A stretch of 64,000 nt of DNA from Bacillota bacterium (GCA_023418925.1 JAEZYS010000003.1:310001-374000), one strand, 5' to 3'; shown: positions 1-9,099, counted from the first letter of the stretch. A program made the numbers and translations. The notes: generated by a model from the sequence alone, not told the origin.

Positions 1-1
1 C

Positions 2-868
2 AATGGACCGAATATCAAAAGCATACCAATGTACCTAAAATTCTCATTGCCAATACTGTTAAGCGGATATGTTCAGATGATAATGTCATCAGCAAATGAG
101 GCTCTTGTTCCGATAGCACTCCTTAAATATAACAACTCTGCTGAGCGTGCATTAAGCGAATACGGTATGTTTGAGGCAATGATAATGCCTGCTATCTTTT
201 TTCCGGCAATAGTATTGTCAAGCCTTTCAATAATTATTATTCCGGAGGTTGCACGAGCAAATTCAGCAAAAGATGAAAAGGGACTTAAAAAGGTAATTTC
301 AGATGTTCTTTCCAAGTCATTTACATATTCATTTTTTATTGCTGCTCTTATGCTTGTTCAGGGAAAAAATATCGGCCATCTGATATGTCCGTATGACTAT
401 CTTGTCGGCAACACACTTGTATGGTTATGCCCTGTTATACCGTTTATATATCTTGAAATTGTGCTTGAAGGAATACTAAAGGGCATCGGTAAGCAGAACT
501 TTTCAACAGTCAATTCATTATGCGAGTATATAATAAGAATTGCCTGCGTAATAATATTCGTACATCTGTATGGATTCACAGGCGTACTGATTTCTTATTA
601 TGCAAGCAATATTTACAGCAATATAGTAAGGCTTATAGTTGTGTTCAGAACTGTCAAGCTTAAATTCAGTATAATTACATACATTGTAAAGCCGTTGCTT
701 ATCTGTTTGTTCTGCCAGCAGACATCAATGCTTTGTATAAGGCTTATCAATCCTGTAAATTCAATCTGGAATATGGTGATATATCTATGTACAACAATAA
801 TCGTATACATTTTAATAACGGGAGTGGCTCAAAAATACTTTCACAATAATGAGGCTGCATATACATAA
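2..868 (+). CDS. MATE-fold lipid/oligosaccharide flippase (SpoVB/MurJ-like), C-terminal part
   Basis: The reading frame is open to the left edge, so the gene starts outside the window and only the last ~288 codons are visible. The product is almost entirely hydrophobic, with at least seven predicted membrane segments. It has the pattern of the MOP/MATE flippase superfamily: a loop with ...IPEVARA near a third of the way in, and a G(I/V)LKGIGKQ-type stretch in mid protein that SpoVB and polysaccharide flippases share. These proteins move lipid-linked wall or spore-cortex precursors across the membrane. It converges on the HD-GYP gene with a 9-bp gap. Whether it is true SpoVB or a paralogue cannot be decided from this fragment. 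Confidence 0.8.
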   Translation, partial: NGPNIKSIPMYLKFSLPILLSGYVQMIMSSANEALVPIALLKYNNSAERALSEYGMFEAMIMPAIFFPAIVLSSLSIIIIPEVARANSAKDEKGLKKVISDVLSKSFTYSFFIAALMLVQGKNIGHLICPYDYLVGNTLVWLCPVIPFIYLEIVLEGILKGIGKQNFSTVNSLCEYIIRIACVIIFVHLYGFTGVLISYYASNIYSNIVRLIVVFRTVKLKFSIITYIVKPLLICLFCQQTSMLCIRLINPVNSIWNMVIYLCTTIIVYILITGVAQKYFHNNEAAYT

Positions 869-877
869 AGCGAGATT

Positions 878-1960
878 TTAGACGGTTGGAGTATTTACAA
901 AAAGTCCTGTAATTACAAGGTTCAAATATTTGCTGTCATGAGCCAGATCATATACTCTTCCATCACTGTATTTTGAAACCAACGGTCTTAATGGTTGTTC
1001 AGGATAATTTTTAATAACCATTGCAGTTGTTCCATCTGAAAGGCAAACTTTTGAACCAACAGGGAACGGAGCAACTTTTCTTAGGAACGCACTGACAAAG
1101 TCAACATCAAAGTGTGATCCTGAACCGCCCATGATATATTCAACAACCTCATTCGGCGGGCTTGGATTTCGGTACGGTCTTGCAGATGTAAGTGCGTCAT
1201 ATACATCTGCGATTGCAAGAATTCTTGCATATGGGTGAATGTTCTTTTCTTTGACTCCGTAAGGGTATCCTGTTCCGTTAAACTTCTCATGATGCTGTAG
1301 GATAGCTTGGTAACAGTTTTCAGAAACCAGCTTACGTTCACGAAGATGGTTTGCAGCATACAGAGGATGCATTTTTACAACTTCAAATTCTTCAGGTGTA
1401 AGCTTTGACGGCTTGTTGATTATCTCAATAGGAATGATGACTTTTCCTATGTCGTGAAGAAGTCCTGCGAGACCAATTTCAAACAAGCATTGCTTATCCA
1501 GTCCAAGCTCAATTCCGATGGCAGTAGCCATAATTGAAACGCTAAGACTGTGATGAAATGTATAGTCATCGTACATTTTTAAATCAGCGATGTTAATAAG
1601 TATATCCTTTTTATTGGCAAGGCTGTCAAGCAGTTTTTCGGTAGTAGAACTAAGATTATCAATATCATTTTTCTGAATACCTTTGCTGTCATCTATAAAA
1701 TTATCAGCAAGGTTACGCATACCGGTAATAGCTTGATTTTTAATCTCTGAATTAATAGAAGATACAATTCTGATTTCACTTCTGATGTTGTCAATATAAA
1801 CTCCATCAATGTTTGCAGTTACCATTTGTGTTATATGAACATCAGTTAACTTCTGTCCTGAATGCAAAGATACCGCATATCTGATACTTGGCTCGTAGAA
1901 ATTAACATCTCTAGCTAGGCACATTCCAGGGGTTAATTCACTGGTTTTAATATATATCAT
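878..1960 (-). CDS. HD-GYP domain protein, probable cyclic-di-GMP phosphodiesterase
   Basis: 360 residues. The N-terminal ~130 residues resemble the domain that precedes HD-GYP in many Clostridia (LTPGMCLARDV near residue 9). The HD-GYP domain spans about 130-310: HH at 136-137, the metal-binding HDIGK at 169-173, and HHEKFNGTGYP at 223-233. The usual Asp of HHExxDGxGYP is Asn here (N229), while the GYP signature is intact. The family hydrolyses c-di-GMP. A GGDEF cyclase is encoded at 52583. The ATG is preceded by GGGGGTG at a good distance. The gene is probably monocistronic, as the AbrB-type gene upstream ends in its own terminator. Confidence 0.88.
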   Translation of the reverse strand: MIYIKTSELTPGMCLARDVNFYEPSIRYAVSLHSGQKLTDVHITQMVTANIDGVYIDNIRSEIRIVSSINSEIKNQAITGMRNLADNFIDDSKGIQKNDIDNLSSTTEKLLDSLANKKDILINIADLKMYDDYTFHHSLSVSIMATAIGIELGLDKQCLFEIGLAGLLHDIGKVIIPIEIINKPSKLTPEEFEVVKMHPLYAANHLRERKLVSENCYQAILQHHEKFNGTGYPYGVKEKNIHPYARILAIADVYDALTSARPYRNPSPPNEVVEYIMGGSGSHFDVDFVSAFLRKVAPFPVGSKVCLSDGTTAMVIKNYPEQPLRPLVSKYSDGRVYDLAHDSKYLNLVITGLFVNTPTV

Positions 1961-2006
1961 AAAAACACCCCCATTTTTTACATTATAACATAGATAAAAT
2001 AAAAAA

Positions 2007-2043
2007 TAAATACCCTTTACATCTTATGGTAAAGGGTATTTGG
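2007..2043 (-). terminator. intrinsic terminator of the AbrB-type gene
   Basis: The stem ATACCCTTTAC / GTAAAGGGTAT has a short loop. On the minus strand it is followed by a T-rich run (TTATTTTTTATTTT). It lies ~60 bp past the stop of the AbrB-type gene and ahead of the HD-GYP gene. Confidence 0.75.
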
Positions 2044-2100
2044 AATTACTGCAGCATAATAATCAGATTATGTACATAAATTGTAGTGGACGTGTATTAC

Positions 2101-2340
2101 TTACTTTTTAAAGTGTGCAACACAGTCAGCACAGACGTTCTTGCCCTTGTATTCAATTATGCTGTCTTCATTGCCGCAAAATACGCATGAAGGCTTGAAC
2201 TTCCTAAGGATTATTCTGTCCTCTTCAACATAGATTTCAAGAGCATCCTTTTCACCAATTTCTAGGCCGCGTCTGAGTTCGATAGGTAGAACAATTCTTC
2301 CAAGTTCGTCAATTTTTCTTGTGATTCCTGTAGATTTCAT
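2101..2340 (-). CDS. AbrB/SpoVT-type transition-state regulator with C-terminal zinc knuckle
   Basis: 79 residues. The N-terminal ~48 residues form a swapped-hairpin AbrB DNA-binding domain (TGITRKIDELGRIVLPIELR). The tail carries C52xxC55 and C70xxC73, a small zinc knuckle seen in clostridial AbrB/Abh relatives but not in Bacillus AbrB itself. Members bind A+T-rich promoters as dimers or tetramers and control the shift to stationary phase and sporulation, which fits spmAB next door in divergent orientation. A strong TAGGAGGAAA site precedes the ATG. AbrB, Abh and SpoVT cannot be told apart here. Confidence 0.9.
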   Translation of the reverse strand: MKSTGITRKIDELGRIVLPIELRRGLEIGEKDALEIYVEEDRIILRKFKPSCVFCGNEDSIIEYKGKNVCADCVAHFKK

Positions 2341-2375
2341 TATTATTTCCTCCTAGTACGATATACTTTAATTAT

Positions 2376-2405
2376 ATTATACAGTATTTTGTCTATAAAT
2401 GTCAA
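2376..2405 (-). promoter_or_regulatory. sigma-A promoter of the AbrB-type gene
   Basis: On the minus strand TTGACA and TATAAT are separated by 18 bp. The -10 lies ~36 bp upstream of the start codon. Confidence 0.75.
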
Positions 2406-2481
2406 ACACATTATAGAAAAATATTTGTCTAAATTTTAAATTTTAGAATACAATAATAGGTTTGAAAGGTGTTTTTATCAA

Positions 2482-3081
2482 ATGATGAAGTATATTTTTG
2501 GTTTTTTACTAATTTTGTCAGTTTTGTTTGGGGCATTTAATGGAAAAATGAATGAAGTTTCAGGAGCATTACTTAATTCATGTGTAGATGCCGTTGAGCT
2601 TTTCATATATATGATAGGTGGAATGTGCATGTGGGGAGGTCTGATGCGAGTTTCAGAGAAAAGTGGACTGAACAAAATTGTTTCTGTCTTGTTTAAACCT
2701 CTTGCAAAAGTGCTGTTCAATGGACTTGACATGAATGGCAAAGCCTTTCACGCTATATGTATGAATGTAACTGCAAATCTGCTTGGTCTTGGCAATGCAG
2801 CAACACCTCTTGGCATGGAAGCAATGCACCAGATGGAAATTGAAGAAAAGACAACTGATACAGCCAGCAGAAATATGGTAGTGTTTACTGTACTGAATAC
2901 TGCATCAATTACATTGGTACCCGCTACAGCAGCTTCACTCCGCCTTAAACATGGGTCAGCATCACCAATGGAGATATTTCCTGCTGTAATAGTGACGTCA
3001 GTATGTGCGCTTACAGTTGCCCTAACTTTGGCAGTCACTCTTGACAAGCCTAAAAAAATACATAATAAAACCCGAAAGTGA
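2482..3081 (+). CDS. spmA: spore maturation protein A
   Basis: 199 residues, the usual SpmA length. It is a nucleoside-recognition (Gate) domain membrane protein with an N-terminal membrane segment (3-18), a second near GGMCMWGGLM, and the family-typical NxxGLGNAATPLGMEAM stretch in mid protein. SpmA and SpmB together are needed for spore-core dehydration and heat resistance in Bacillus and Clostridium. The stop codon abuts the GTG start of spmB with no gap, so the two are cotranscribed and probably translationally coupled. An AAAGG site precedes the start. Confidence 0.95.
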   Translation: MMKYIFGFLLILSVLFGAFNGKMNEVSGALLNSCVDAVELFIYMIGGMCMWGGLMRVSEKSGLNKIVSVLFKPLAKVLFNGLDMNGKAFHAICMNVTANLLGLGNAATPLGMEAMHQMEIEEKTTDTASRNMVVFTVLNTASITLVPATAASLRLKHGSASPMEIFPAVIVTSVCALTVALTLAVTLDKPKKIHNKTRK

Positions 3082-3618
3082 GTGTTGCATTTGAGTTTTT
3101 CGGATTTCATAATACCTGTACTTATAGCGGTAATAATGATTTCAGGGTTAATCAAAAAAGTTGATGTGTTCAATGAATTTATTGAAGGAGCAAGGGAAAA
3201 CTTAAAAATAGGAATTCAGATACTTCCTGCGCTGATAGCACTCATGACAGCAGTAGGCGTATTTAAAGCATCAGGAGCACTTGAAGTACTCACAGCTATT
3301 GTATCTCCTGTAACAGAATTTTTAGGCTTTCCGCCGGAGTGCTTTCCGTTAGCATTGATACGTCCTATTTCAGGAAGCGGCGCACTTGCAGTATATGAAA
3401 GCATACTGTCAGAAAATCATCCTGACGGCTTTGTAGGCAGGGTTGCAAGCGTTTTGCTCGGTTCAACCGAAACAACGTTCTATACAATAGCAGTATATTA
3501 CAGCGTAACAAATATCAAAAAGACAAGGCACACTCTTGGTGCAGCTCTGGCAGGAGATTTGACAGGTTTTATTGTTAGTGCATTGACAGTAAGGCTGTTC
3601 TTTTACATATTTGTATAG
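3082..3618 (+). CDS. spmB: spore maturation protein B
   Basis: 178 residues from a GTG that directly follows the spmA stop codon. It is hydrophobic throughout. The Gate-domain motifs typical of SpmB are present: RPISGSGAL near residue 94 and LGSTETTFYTIAVYY near residue 130. It acts with SpmA in the spore membrane during late maturation. No Shine-Dalgarno is obvious at the GTG, which favours coupling to spmA translation. Confidence 0.95.
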   Translation: MLHLSFSDFIIPVLIAVIMISGLIKKVDVFNEFIEGARENLKIGIQILPALIALMTAVGVFKASGALEVLTAIVSPVTEFLGFPPECFPLALIRPISGSGALAVYESILSENHPDGFVGRVASVLLGSTETTFYTIAVYYSVTNIKKTRHTLGAALAGDLTGFIVSALTVRLFFYIFV

Positions 3619-3683
3619 TTATATAAATATTATGCAATAAAATAGTATAATATATACAAATGTGCTCATTTAGAAAATAATGC

Positions 3684-3712
3684 TTGACAATACAGCTTGT
3701 TTTTGATATAAT
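3684..3712 (+). promoter_or_regulatory. sigma-A promoter of tRNA-Lys
   Basis: TTGACA and TATAAT are both perfect consensus, spaced 17 bp, and end ~38 bp before the mature tRNA 5' end. Confidence 0.85.
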
Positions 3713-3750
3713 AATAAAGCGTTGTGAGTGATTATTTGTTGCTCTACAAT

Positions 3751-3826
3751 GAGCCATTAGCTCAGTCGGCAGAGCATTTGACTTTTAATCAAAGGGTCTG
3801 GGGTTCGAATCCCCAATGGCTCACCA
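3751..3826 (+). tRNA. tRNA-Lys (anticodon TTT)
   Basis: A full 76-nt cloverleaf. The acceptor stem is GAGCCAT/ATGGCTC, the D arm contains TAGCTCAGTCGGC, and the anticodon stem TTTGA/TCAAA encloses loop CTTTTAA with TTT at 3784-3786. The T loop is GGTTCGAAT and an encoded CCA closes the gene. It stands alone with its own promoter and terminator. Confidence 0.97.
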
Positions 3827-3828
3827 TG

Positions 3829-3866
3829 AAAACCTCTTAACTACGTTGGTTGAGAGGTTTTTATTA
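3829..3866 (+). terminator. intrinsic terminator after tRNA-Lys
   Basis: The stem AAAACCTCT / AGAGGTTTT runs into a T-rich tail. It begins two bases after the tRNA CCA. Confidence 0.85.
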
Positions 3867-3880
3867 TTTTAAACACATTT

Positions 3881-4120
3881 TTATGTTTTGTGAGCAGTGA
3901 TAATTGTGTAGCTGTGTGCGTTTACAGTAATGATAATGTTATCAGCAGTAGCATACCAGTTCTTACCCTTGCGCTCAATAGTAGTTTTGCTGTCATTGAT
4001 AAAATCATAGCACCATTTTACTACATCGGATGTATCCAATCCAAGATTTTGCTTTATCCTGTCTATGCCCATCGGTGTGGTATGCAGCTTATCGAGATTT
4101 AAAATAAGATCATTTTCCAT
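3881..4120 (-). CDS. DUF3781 family small protein
   Basis: 79 residues. The pattern LDKLHTTxMGxxRIKxNLGL, then RKGKNWYATADN and a C-terminal ITVNAHSYTIITAHK matches the DUF3781 family of small soluble proteins of unknown function. These are widespread in Clostridia and often chromosomal singletons. A site resembling AGAGGTAA precedes the ATG. The gene is isolated between tRNA-Lys and a 350-bp intergenic region, and nothing nearby suggests a role. Confidence 0.8.
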   Translation of the reverse strand: MENDLILNLDKLHTTPMGIDRIKQNLGLDTSDVVKWCYDFINDSKTTIERKGKNWYATADNIIITVNAHSYTIITAHKT

Positions 4121-4478
4121 GTTATTACCTCTAATTTTTAAAATATGTCTGAGATAATTTTAGCATATTTTTAAATTTATTTCAATTGTATGTATAATAA
4201 AAATTGAACAGAGAAATCCATGCATAGTATATATCAACAATGTTATTAGTGTGTACTATTGTAATAGTAGTATGTTTTATAGGAATTACAGTCTATAATG
4301 TGGCATGAAACTACTGAACTTAATTGAATAATATAACGAAATCACACATATATCTAGTATATATGTGTGATTTTGCATAAAAATGTCGAACTCTTTCTGT
4401 TGACAAATACCAAATGCTGCAATATTATAATTGTATATAGACAAGCCATTAGTTGTAGTGTTTATGGAGGGATGTCAA
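4121..4478. other. intergenic region with a long perfect palindrome
   Basis: 358 bp, A+T-rich, with no supportable gene. Its one clear structure is at 4341-4373: ATCACACATATAT and its exact complement flank a CTAG centre, giving a nearly loopless palindrome. No gene ends just upstream on the plus strand, so it is not an obvious terminator of an annotated transcript. The 3' end holds the GGAGGG ribosome site of the next gene. Confidence 0.6.
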
Positions 4479-5750
4479 ATGATCTGTCCGGAGTGCGGCA
4501 AGGAATACGGAAGCAGACTGCTTTACTGCGTAAGCTGTGGAACAAAACTTATCCCCCAATCGGATAAAGGGGAAGGATCAAAAGATCTGAATGATATTAC
4601 ACACAGTATCTATCATGTTGATAAAGATCAGCTCAGCCTTTTCAATTTTACAGACGGTATGAATTATGACAGCAGTACCTCAGACGAAAGCAATGACCTG
4701 ATTTCTGAATATACACATGTATATAACGAAACTCAGAACAATGATTATTTCGGTGATCTTATTTCGGAAACAGAGCCTGAAACAGAACCTGTTGAAACAA
4801 TCAGGAGAACTCATGATAAACATAATGAACTTACTGCAATGGCAGCAAGAACAGCCTGTTCTCTTGTAACATCGTTGTTTCTGATTATCTTTGTGTTCAT
4901 GGCAGTATTCACATTTTCAGTAAGGCAAGGTATTATTGACGGTGGAATTACAAATCTTCCCGAGCAATATGACCTTCTTTCACTTCCGATTGCTGATTTT
5001 TACAATATGAGTACTACCGGAGCAGAAATTTCAGGTGACACAACAATACTTGAAGCGGTCTATAATATTACAAATGAGTATGGTATAAGCCGTACACAGA
5101 TTATTGATGTATACAACAGCGAACAGTTTCAGGCATATCTGAAGGAGAACCTTGACGGTTGTTCAGATTACTTTCTTAATGGATATACAGATAAAACGGT
5201 TACTGTTCAGTCTGTAAAAGAGCTGTATTCAGGTAATGTAGAAACATTGAACAACCTTCTTGGAGTTAAACTTACACAGCAGGATATAGAAACAGCATTA
5301 AATGAAATAGACAATTCAGAGATGATAATTGATTCCCTCTCCCTTAAGAAAATAGAAAACGGACAGAATGCAAATACCATCAGCGTAATTAGAGCATTTA
5401 TGTCAATGCCTGCAATGGTTATTGAAATAATTCTCGTGTTAAGCCTTATAGTGTCAATGATGGCAATATATAAAAAACCTGTAATTTCATTGCGTTGGAC
5501 AGGCATACCGCTTATAATATCAGGAATAGTTGTAATTGCAGTAACAGCAATGATAAATTCAAGGCTTATACTTTATTATAATTACAGCGAAACAGAAAGA
5601 ATGATAATTTCAGCTGTATCTGAAAGTTCTTCTCAATATGTATACCTCACAGGTATAATAATCCTGATTACAGGCTTTGTGTTTATGTTTTCAGCATCCC
5701 TGATAAAAAAAGCAGTTGTGAGATCATCACTTAAAACTCAGACAGCATAA
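4479..5750 (+). CDS. zinc-ribbon membrane protein of unknown function
   Basis: 423 residues from the ATG at 4479, chosen because GGAGGG lies 7 bp upstream and because the protein then begins with the zinc ribbon. An in-frame ATG at 4431 has no such site. Cysteines C3, C6, C17 and C20 form a zinc-ribbon (CPECGKEYG...CVSCG). An acidic linker follows, then a membrane segment (~121-145), an extracytoplasmic region of ~160 residues and three more membrane segments (~306-330, 337-360, 387-408). The architecture is common in Firmicute membrane proteins without assigned function. A hairpin terminator follows. Confidence 0.75.
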   Translation: MICPECGKEYGSRLLYCVSCGTKLIPQSDKGEGSKDLNDITHSIYHVDKDQLSLFNFTDGMNYDSSTSDESNDLISEYTHVYNETQNNDYFGDLISETEPETEPVETIRRTHDKHNELTAMAARTACSLVTSLFLIIFVFMAVFTFSVRQGIIDGGITNLPEQYDLLSLPIADFYNMSTTGAEISGDTTILEAVYNITNEYGISRTQIIDVYNSEQFQAYLKENLDGCSDYFLNGYTDKTVTVQSVKELYSGNVETLNNLLGVKLTQQDIETALNEIDNSEMIIDSLSLKKIENGQNANTISVIRAFMSMPAMVIEIILVLSLIVSMMAIYKKPVISLRWTGIPLIISGIVVIAVTAMINSRLILYYNYSETERMIISAVSESSSQYVYLTGIIILITGFVFMFSASLIKKAVVRSSLKTQTA

Positions 5751-5797
5751 CAATTACCGTGTAGTACAAATCAATGTATTACACGGTTATTGTTATC
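5750..5797 (+). terminator. terminator of the zinc-ribbon membrane protein gene
   Basis: The arms ACCGTGTAgTACA / TGTAtTACACGGT lie within flanking AACAAT / ATTGTT. The stem overlaps the end of the gene and is followed by T-rich sequence. Confidence 0.7.
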
Positions 5798-5823
5798 AAT
5801 TATTTTCTTGCCATAAAAAATAA

Positions 5824-5866
5824 ATGGATTGACCAGCATAATATCACCCTGGTCAATCCATTTTTA
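5824..5866 (-). terminator. terminator of the flavodoxin-like protein gene (possibly bidirectional)
   Basis: A perfect 12-bp stem TGGATTGACCAG / CTGGTCAATCCA has A-rich and T-rich flanks on either side, so it can stop transcripts from both convergent genes. Confidence 0.8.
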
Positions 5867-8047
5867 TTATTTTCTAACTGAAGAAAACTTTATTTCCGGC
5901 ATTGATCCCGGGCCACCTGCTGCAGTATTACGACGTTTTGTAAAGAATAAATCAGCATCGTCAGGCTGTGTAATGCCACGTCTTTGGGGTTCTTTAGATC
6001 GTGCCTGTTCTTTCTGCTGTTCTTTAATGGATTCATCAAGTTCACTTTTAAGCTTTGAGAAGTCATAGAACTTAGGCTTTTCATATGCAGGCGTAGCAGG
6101 CTGTTGTGGCTGCTCATACGGAACAGGCTGCTCCTTTTTAGTATCAAATGAGAGCTTTGAAGGCTGATGATCAGGATCGAGAACCTTTCTGCTGAATGAG
6201 AGCGGTATGGATTCATCATTGCCCATCTTACTCTTTGCGGGCAAAGGCGAAAGCTTTGGCATCAGATCTTCAGAAGTAAAGTTATCTTGCTCTTCCATTT
6301 CAAATGCGAATTTTGACTGTGATGAAGCATTACTTTTAAAGTTAGAAACATTAGGCTGAACGCTGGAAGAAACAGAGTTTGTTACGTCATCTCCTGTATA
6401 TTTGTTGTTATGTATTGAAGATGAAATATCAAATTCAGCCTTTAGCTGTGCAAAACTATCCTGAATGCTTTGTATTGTTTCAGCTTTGACTTCCTCTTTA
6501 CTTTCAATATGCTTTTCTAGTGACTGTTCAATAGGCTTTTCAGTTGGAGTTTCAGCAGGCTTTTTAAAAGGATTCTCTGCTGAATTAACTACAGCATTCT
6601 CAGCAGGCTTGACAGGAGGCTTTTTAAGTTCAGGGAAAATTGACTTTTTAACAGTCTCTTCCTGAATACTTGCTGTATTATGAACACTTACTATACTATC
6701 AGTACTTTCATTTTCGGCAAATATCGGTGTTCTGAATGAAGGCTTATCATTTGTATCAATCTTGAAACTGATAGAGGATACAGATGAAGAAAACGTCGGA
6801 GCCTTATTAGTATCCTCCGTTGATTTATTTAGATCTTTTTTATAAATATTAAGATAATCGTCAACCGGCTTATCATTATGGCTGTCATTGCTGACAACAT
6901 GAGTAACTGAATTGTCATTATAAGTATCAGTGTTGATAACAGGACTTAACATCTCATTTACTTGTTCCGCAACAGGCGTAACTTCTATGACCTCCGAAGT
7001 TACTTCAACAGGTTCTGCAACATCTACAATAGTTGAAACAGTATCGTAAGGCGCATATTCATCTTCAGAACTCATGTCAAAGTCTGTAGGACTATAAACA
7101 TATTCATCTTCATTTTCTTCAGTAACAACAAGAGGTAAATCCTCAATTTTCTCATTATAGTTATCTTTATTAAGGATTGGCTCAACAATGTATGACTGCT
7201 CAACAGTATTTTCAGCCTTGCCTTCTTCCTCATTAATATAGTAAGAATCATCCATGTTTGCAGAGATTATCTCATCAAATCCCTTGTTAACAGTTGCAGG
7301 TTCAGAGGTAACAGGCTTTGAAAGTGAAGGCACAGTAAAGCTATCCAGATCAGAAAAGTCCAATACCTTTTTAGAAGCTGGAGTATCTTGTTTCTGAACT
7401 GGTCTTACATTTGGTTCAGACTTTGAAACAGGATATGTATCTTTTAATGCCGTTATAACAGGACTAGGAGCTTCAATAGGCTTAGGTGCTGGAAATTCCT
7501 TTTTCTTAGGAGGATTCATTAATTCCTTAATTCCAGCAACTACAAAATCCAGGTTTTCCTTTGAAGTCTGATCAGAGTATCCTTTAATTATAGCAAGTGA
7601 ATTTATATCATCCGATGAGCGATCCTCATGCTTTTCAATACTAAGTTGTGCGGCAAGAAGCTTTACATTATCAACAGCGGATATTTTTTTCTTATCAATA
7701 CCACTGTTGAGGACATAAAGAGGAACACGGTTCTTGAATGCATCAGGATAATTTCCATCTATGAGCATATTTTTAGCAGTAAGAGAATCATTTGCATACC
7801 AAGTGGAAACCATAACAGCAGTACGCTGAACATTTATTGCAGAGATATTCTTTTTAATAATATCCATAATCTGTATTTTATCATTATAGACACCGCTGGC
7901 AAAAACAATAAGCTTATATGATAACAGCCTTGAAAAATCTATCTTGTCACCAACATACAAATCACAATTCAATTCATCTTTAAGCCATTCTGCATATTGT
8001 TTGGTATGGCCACATTTGGAAATATAAACAATAGCAATATCATTCAT
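5867..8047 (-). CDS. flavodoxin-like N-terminal domain with very long disordered acidic tail
   Basis: 726 residues if started at the second in-frame ATG (AAGGGTAG ~11 bp upstream). The first ATG, at 8065, adds six residues. Residues ~1-160 look like the Flavodoxin_5 type: a beta strand, CGHTKQYAEWL in place of the phosphate-binding loop, LIVFASGVYNDKI, and TAVMVSTWYAND. The remaining ~560 residues are low complexity, rich in Glu, Ser, Thr, Pro and Val, with repeated PAE/PVK-type stretches and no predicted fold. Flavodoxin_5 proteins bind FMN and include protoporphyrinogen oxidase-like enzymes. FMN binding here is inferred only. The tail length is unusual. Confidence 0.65.
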   Translation of the reverse strand: MNDIAIVYISKCGHTKQYAEWLKDELNCDLYVGDKIDFSRLLSYKLIVFASGVYNDKIQIMDIIKKNISAINVQRTAVMVSTWYANDSLTAKNMLIDGNYPDAFKNRVPLYVLNSGIDKKKISAVDNVKLLAAQLSIEKHEDRSSDDINSLAIIKGYSDQTSKENLDFVVAGIKELMNPPKKKEFPAPKPIEAPSPVITALKDTYPVSKSEPNVRPVQKQDTPASKKVLDFSDLDSFTVPSLSKPVTSEPATVNKGFDEIISANMDDSYYINEEEGKAENTVEQSYIVEPILNKDNYNEKIEDLPLVVTEENEDEYVYSPTDFDMSSEDEYAPYDTVSTIVDVAEPVEVTSEVIEVTPVAEQVNEMLSPVINTDTYNDNSVTHVVSNDSHNDKPVDDYLNIYKKDLNKSTEDTNKAPTFSSSVSSISFKIDTNDKPSFRTPIFAENESTDSIVSVHNTASIQEETVKKSIFPELKKPPVKPAENAVVNSAENPFKKPAETPTEKPIEQSLEKHIESKEEVKAETIQSIQDSFAQLKAEFDISSSIHNNKYTGDDVTNSVSSSVQPNVSNFKSNASSQSKFAFEMEEQDNFTSEDLMPKLSPLPAKSKMGNDESIPLSFSRKVLDPDHQPSKLSFDTKKEQPVPYEQPQQPATPAYEKPKFYDFSKLKSELDESIKEQQKEQARSKEPQRRGITQPDDADLFFTKRRNTAAGGPGSMPEIKFSSVRK

Positions 8048-8351
8048 CTGCGTTCTACCCTTCATGTTTGGTAATTGAAAATAAGTTCATATTATTTTCA
8101 TACAATTATATTATACATTAATACGTTACCTCTATTCTTTAACATTATATGTATAAAATATTAAAGAATTCGCAATTATGTTTCTGATTTATTAAAATAG
8201 CTAATTTATTGTAATAATTTATTTATAATATTTATAATTTTACCTAATTATATAAAAGTTATATAAGAAAATATATAAAATTATATTTTTTTTACCAAAT
8301 AAGAATAAAATCGCCAAAACAGTCAAAACTATGCTTGAGGTGATTTTCAGT

Positions 8352-9050
8352 ATGAAAAAAAGCATTTTTAACATTGCAAAGCTTACAAGCAAAAAATTTA
8401 TTATCACAATGCTTGTATGTCTTGCAGTAGTGGCATCAGCAGGTATTTATTCCTATAATAAAATCGTTGAAAAACTTGAAAACCAGCTTGAGAGCAATAA
8501 CGGCAGTACATTGTCAAATGATGTTGATGAACAGGTAAACAAAGAAAAGGCAGATGTGTCAAAACAGACTGAAGCCGTAACTGAAGCACAAGTTCGTGCA
8601 GAAAATGTTGCTGAAGAAATTGTGGCTGAAGAAAAGGCAATGGTAAAGCCAATTGACGGTGAAATTATCAACAGTTTTTCAAACGGGGAGCTTGTCAAGT
8701 CAAAGACACTCAATGTCTGGAAGACACATGATGGTGTAGACATTTCATGTAATCCTGATGAAAAGGTCAAGTCAATGACAAGCGGAGTTGTTGCCTCAGT
8801 CAAGGAAGACCCAATGTGGGGTTATTGTGTAATCATTGACCATGGAAATGGTATTGAAGGACATTACTATGGTCTTGGTGCTGACATTCCAGTAACCCAA
8901 GGCGCAGAAGTTGCAGCTGGAACAGTAATCGGAACAGTAGGTAACACAGCTGAAGCAGAAGTTGCAGAAGCATCACATCTCCATTTTGGCGTTAAGGAAA
9001 ACGGCGAATGGGTTGATCCTGCATCAATGCTTTCAGGTATGGGCAGCTGA
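8352..9050 (+). CDS. membrane-anchored LytM/M23 protein, SpoIIQ-like
   Basis: 232 residues from the ATG at 8352, which has GAGGTG 10 bp upstream. The in-frame ATG at 8331 lacks a site. An N-terminal membrane segment lies at ~16-36, then a Glu/Ala-rich stalk, then an M23 domain with H126xxxD130, H171 (GHYYG) and H209-L-H211 (HLHFGV). All zinc ligands of a LytM peptidase are present. Size and layout match clostridial SpoIIQ, which keeps the metal site that Bacillus SpoIIQ has lost. SpoIIQ links forespore and mother cell through SpoIIIAH. A vegetative wall peptidase with the same layout is the alternative, and no spoIID is adjacent. Confidence 0.78.
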   Translation: MKKSIFNIAKLTSKKFIITMLVCLAVVASAGIYSYNKIVEKLENQLESNNGSTLSNDVDEQVNKEKADVSKQTEAVTEAQVRAENVAEEIVAEEKAMVKPIDGEIINSFSNGELVKSKTLNVWKTHDGVDISCNPDEKVKSMTSGVVASVKEDPMWGYCVIIDHGNGIEGHYYGLGADIPVTQGAEVAAGTVIGTVGNTAEAEVAEASHLHFGVKENGEWVDPASMLSGMGS

Positions 9051-9063
9051 TAAATCAGATAAA

Positions 9064-9099
9064 AACTTACGGACAAGCTTTTATGGCTTGTCCGTAAGT
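9064..9099 (-). terminator. terminator of the kinase operon (minus strand)
   Basis: A perfect 14-bp stem ACTTACGGACAAGC / GCTTGTCCGTAAGT is followed on the minus strand by GTTTTTATC. It lies beyond the MITE, as expected if it ended the operon before the insertion. Confidence 0.75.
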
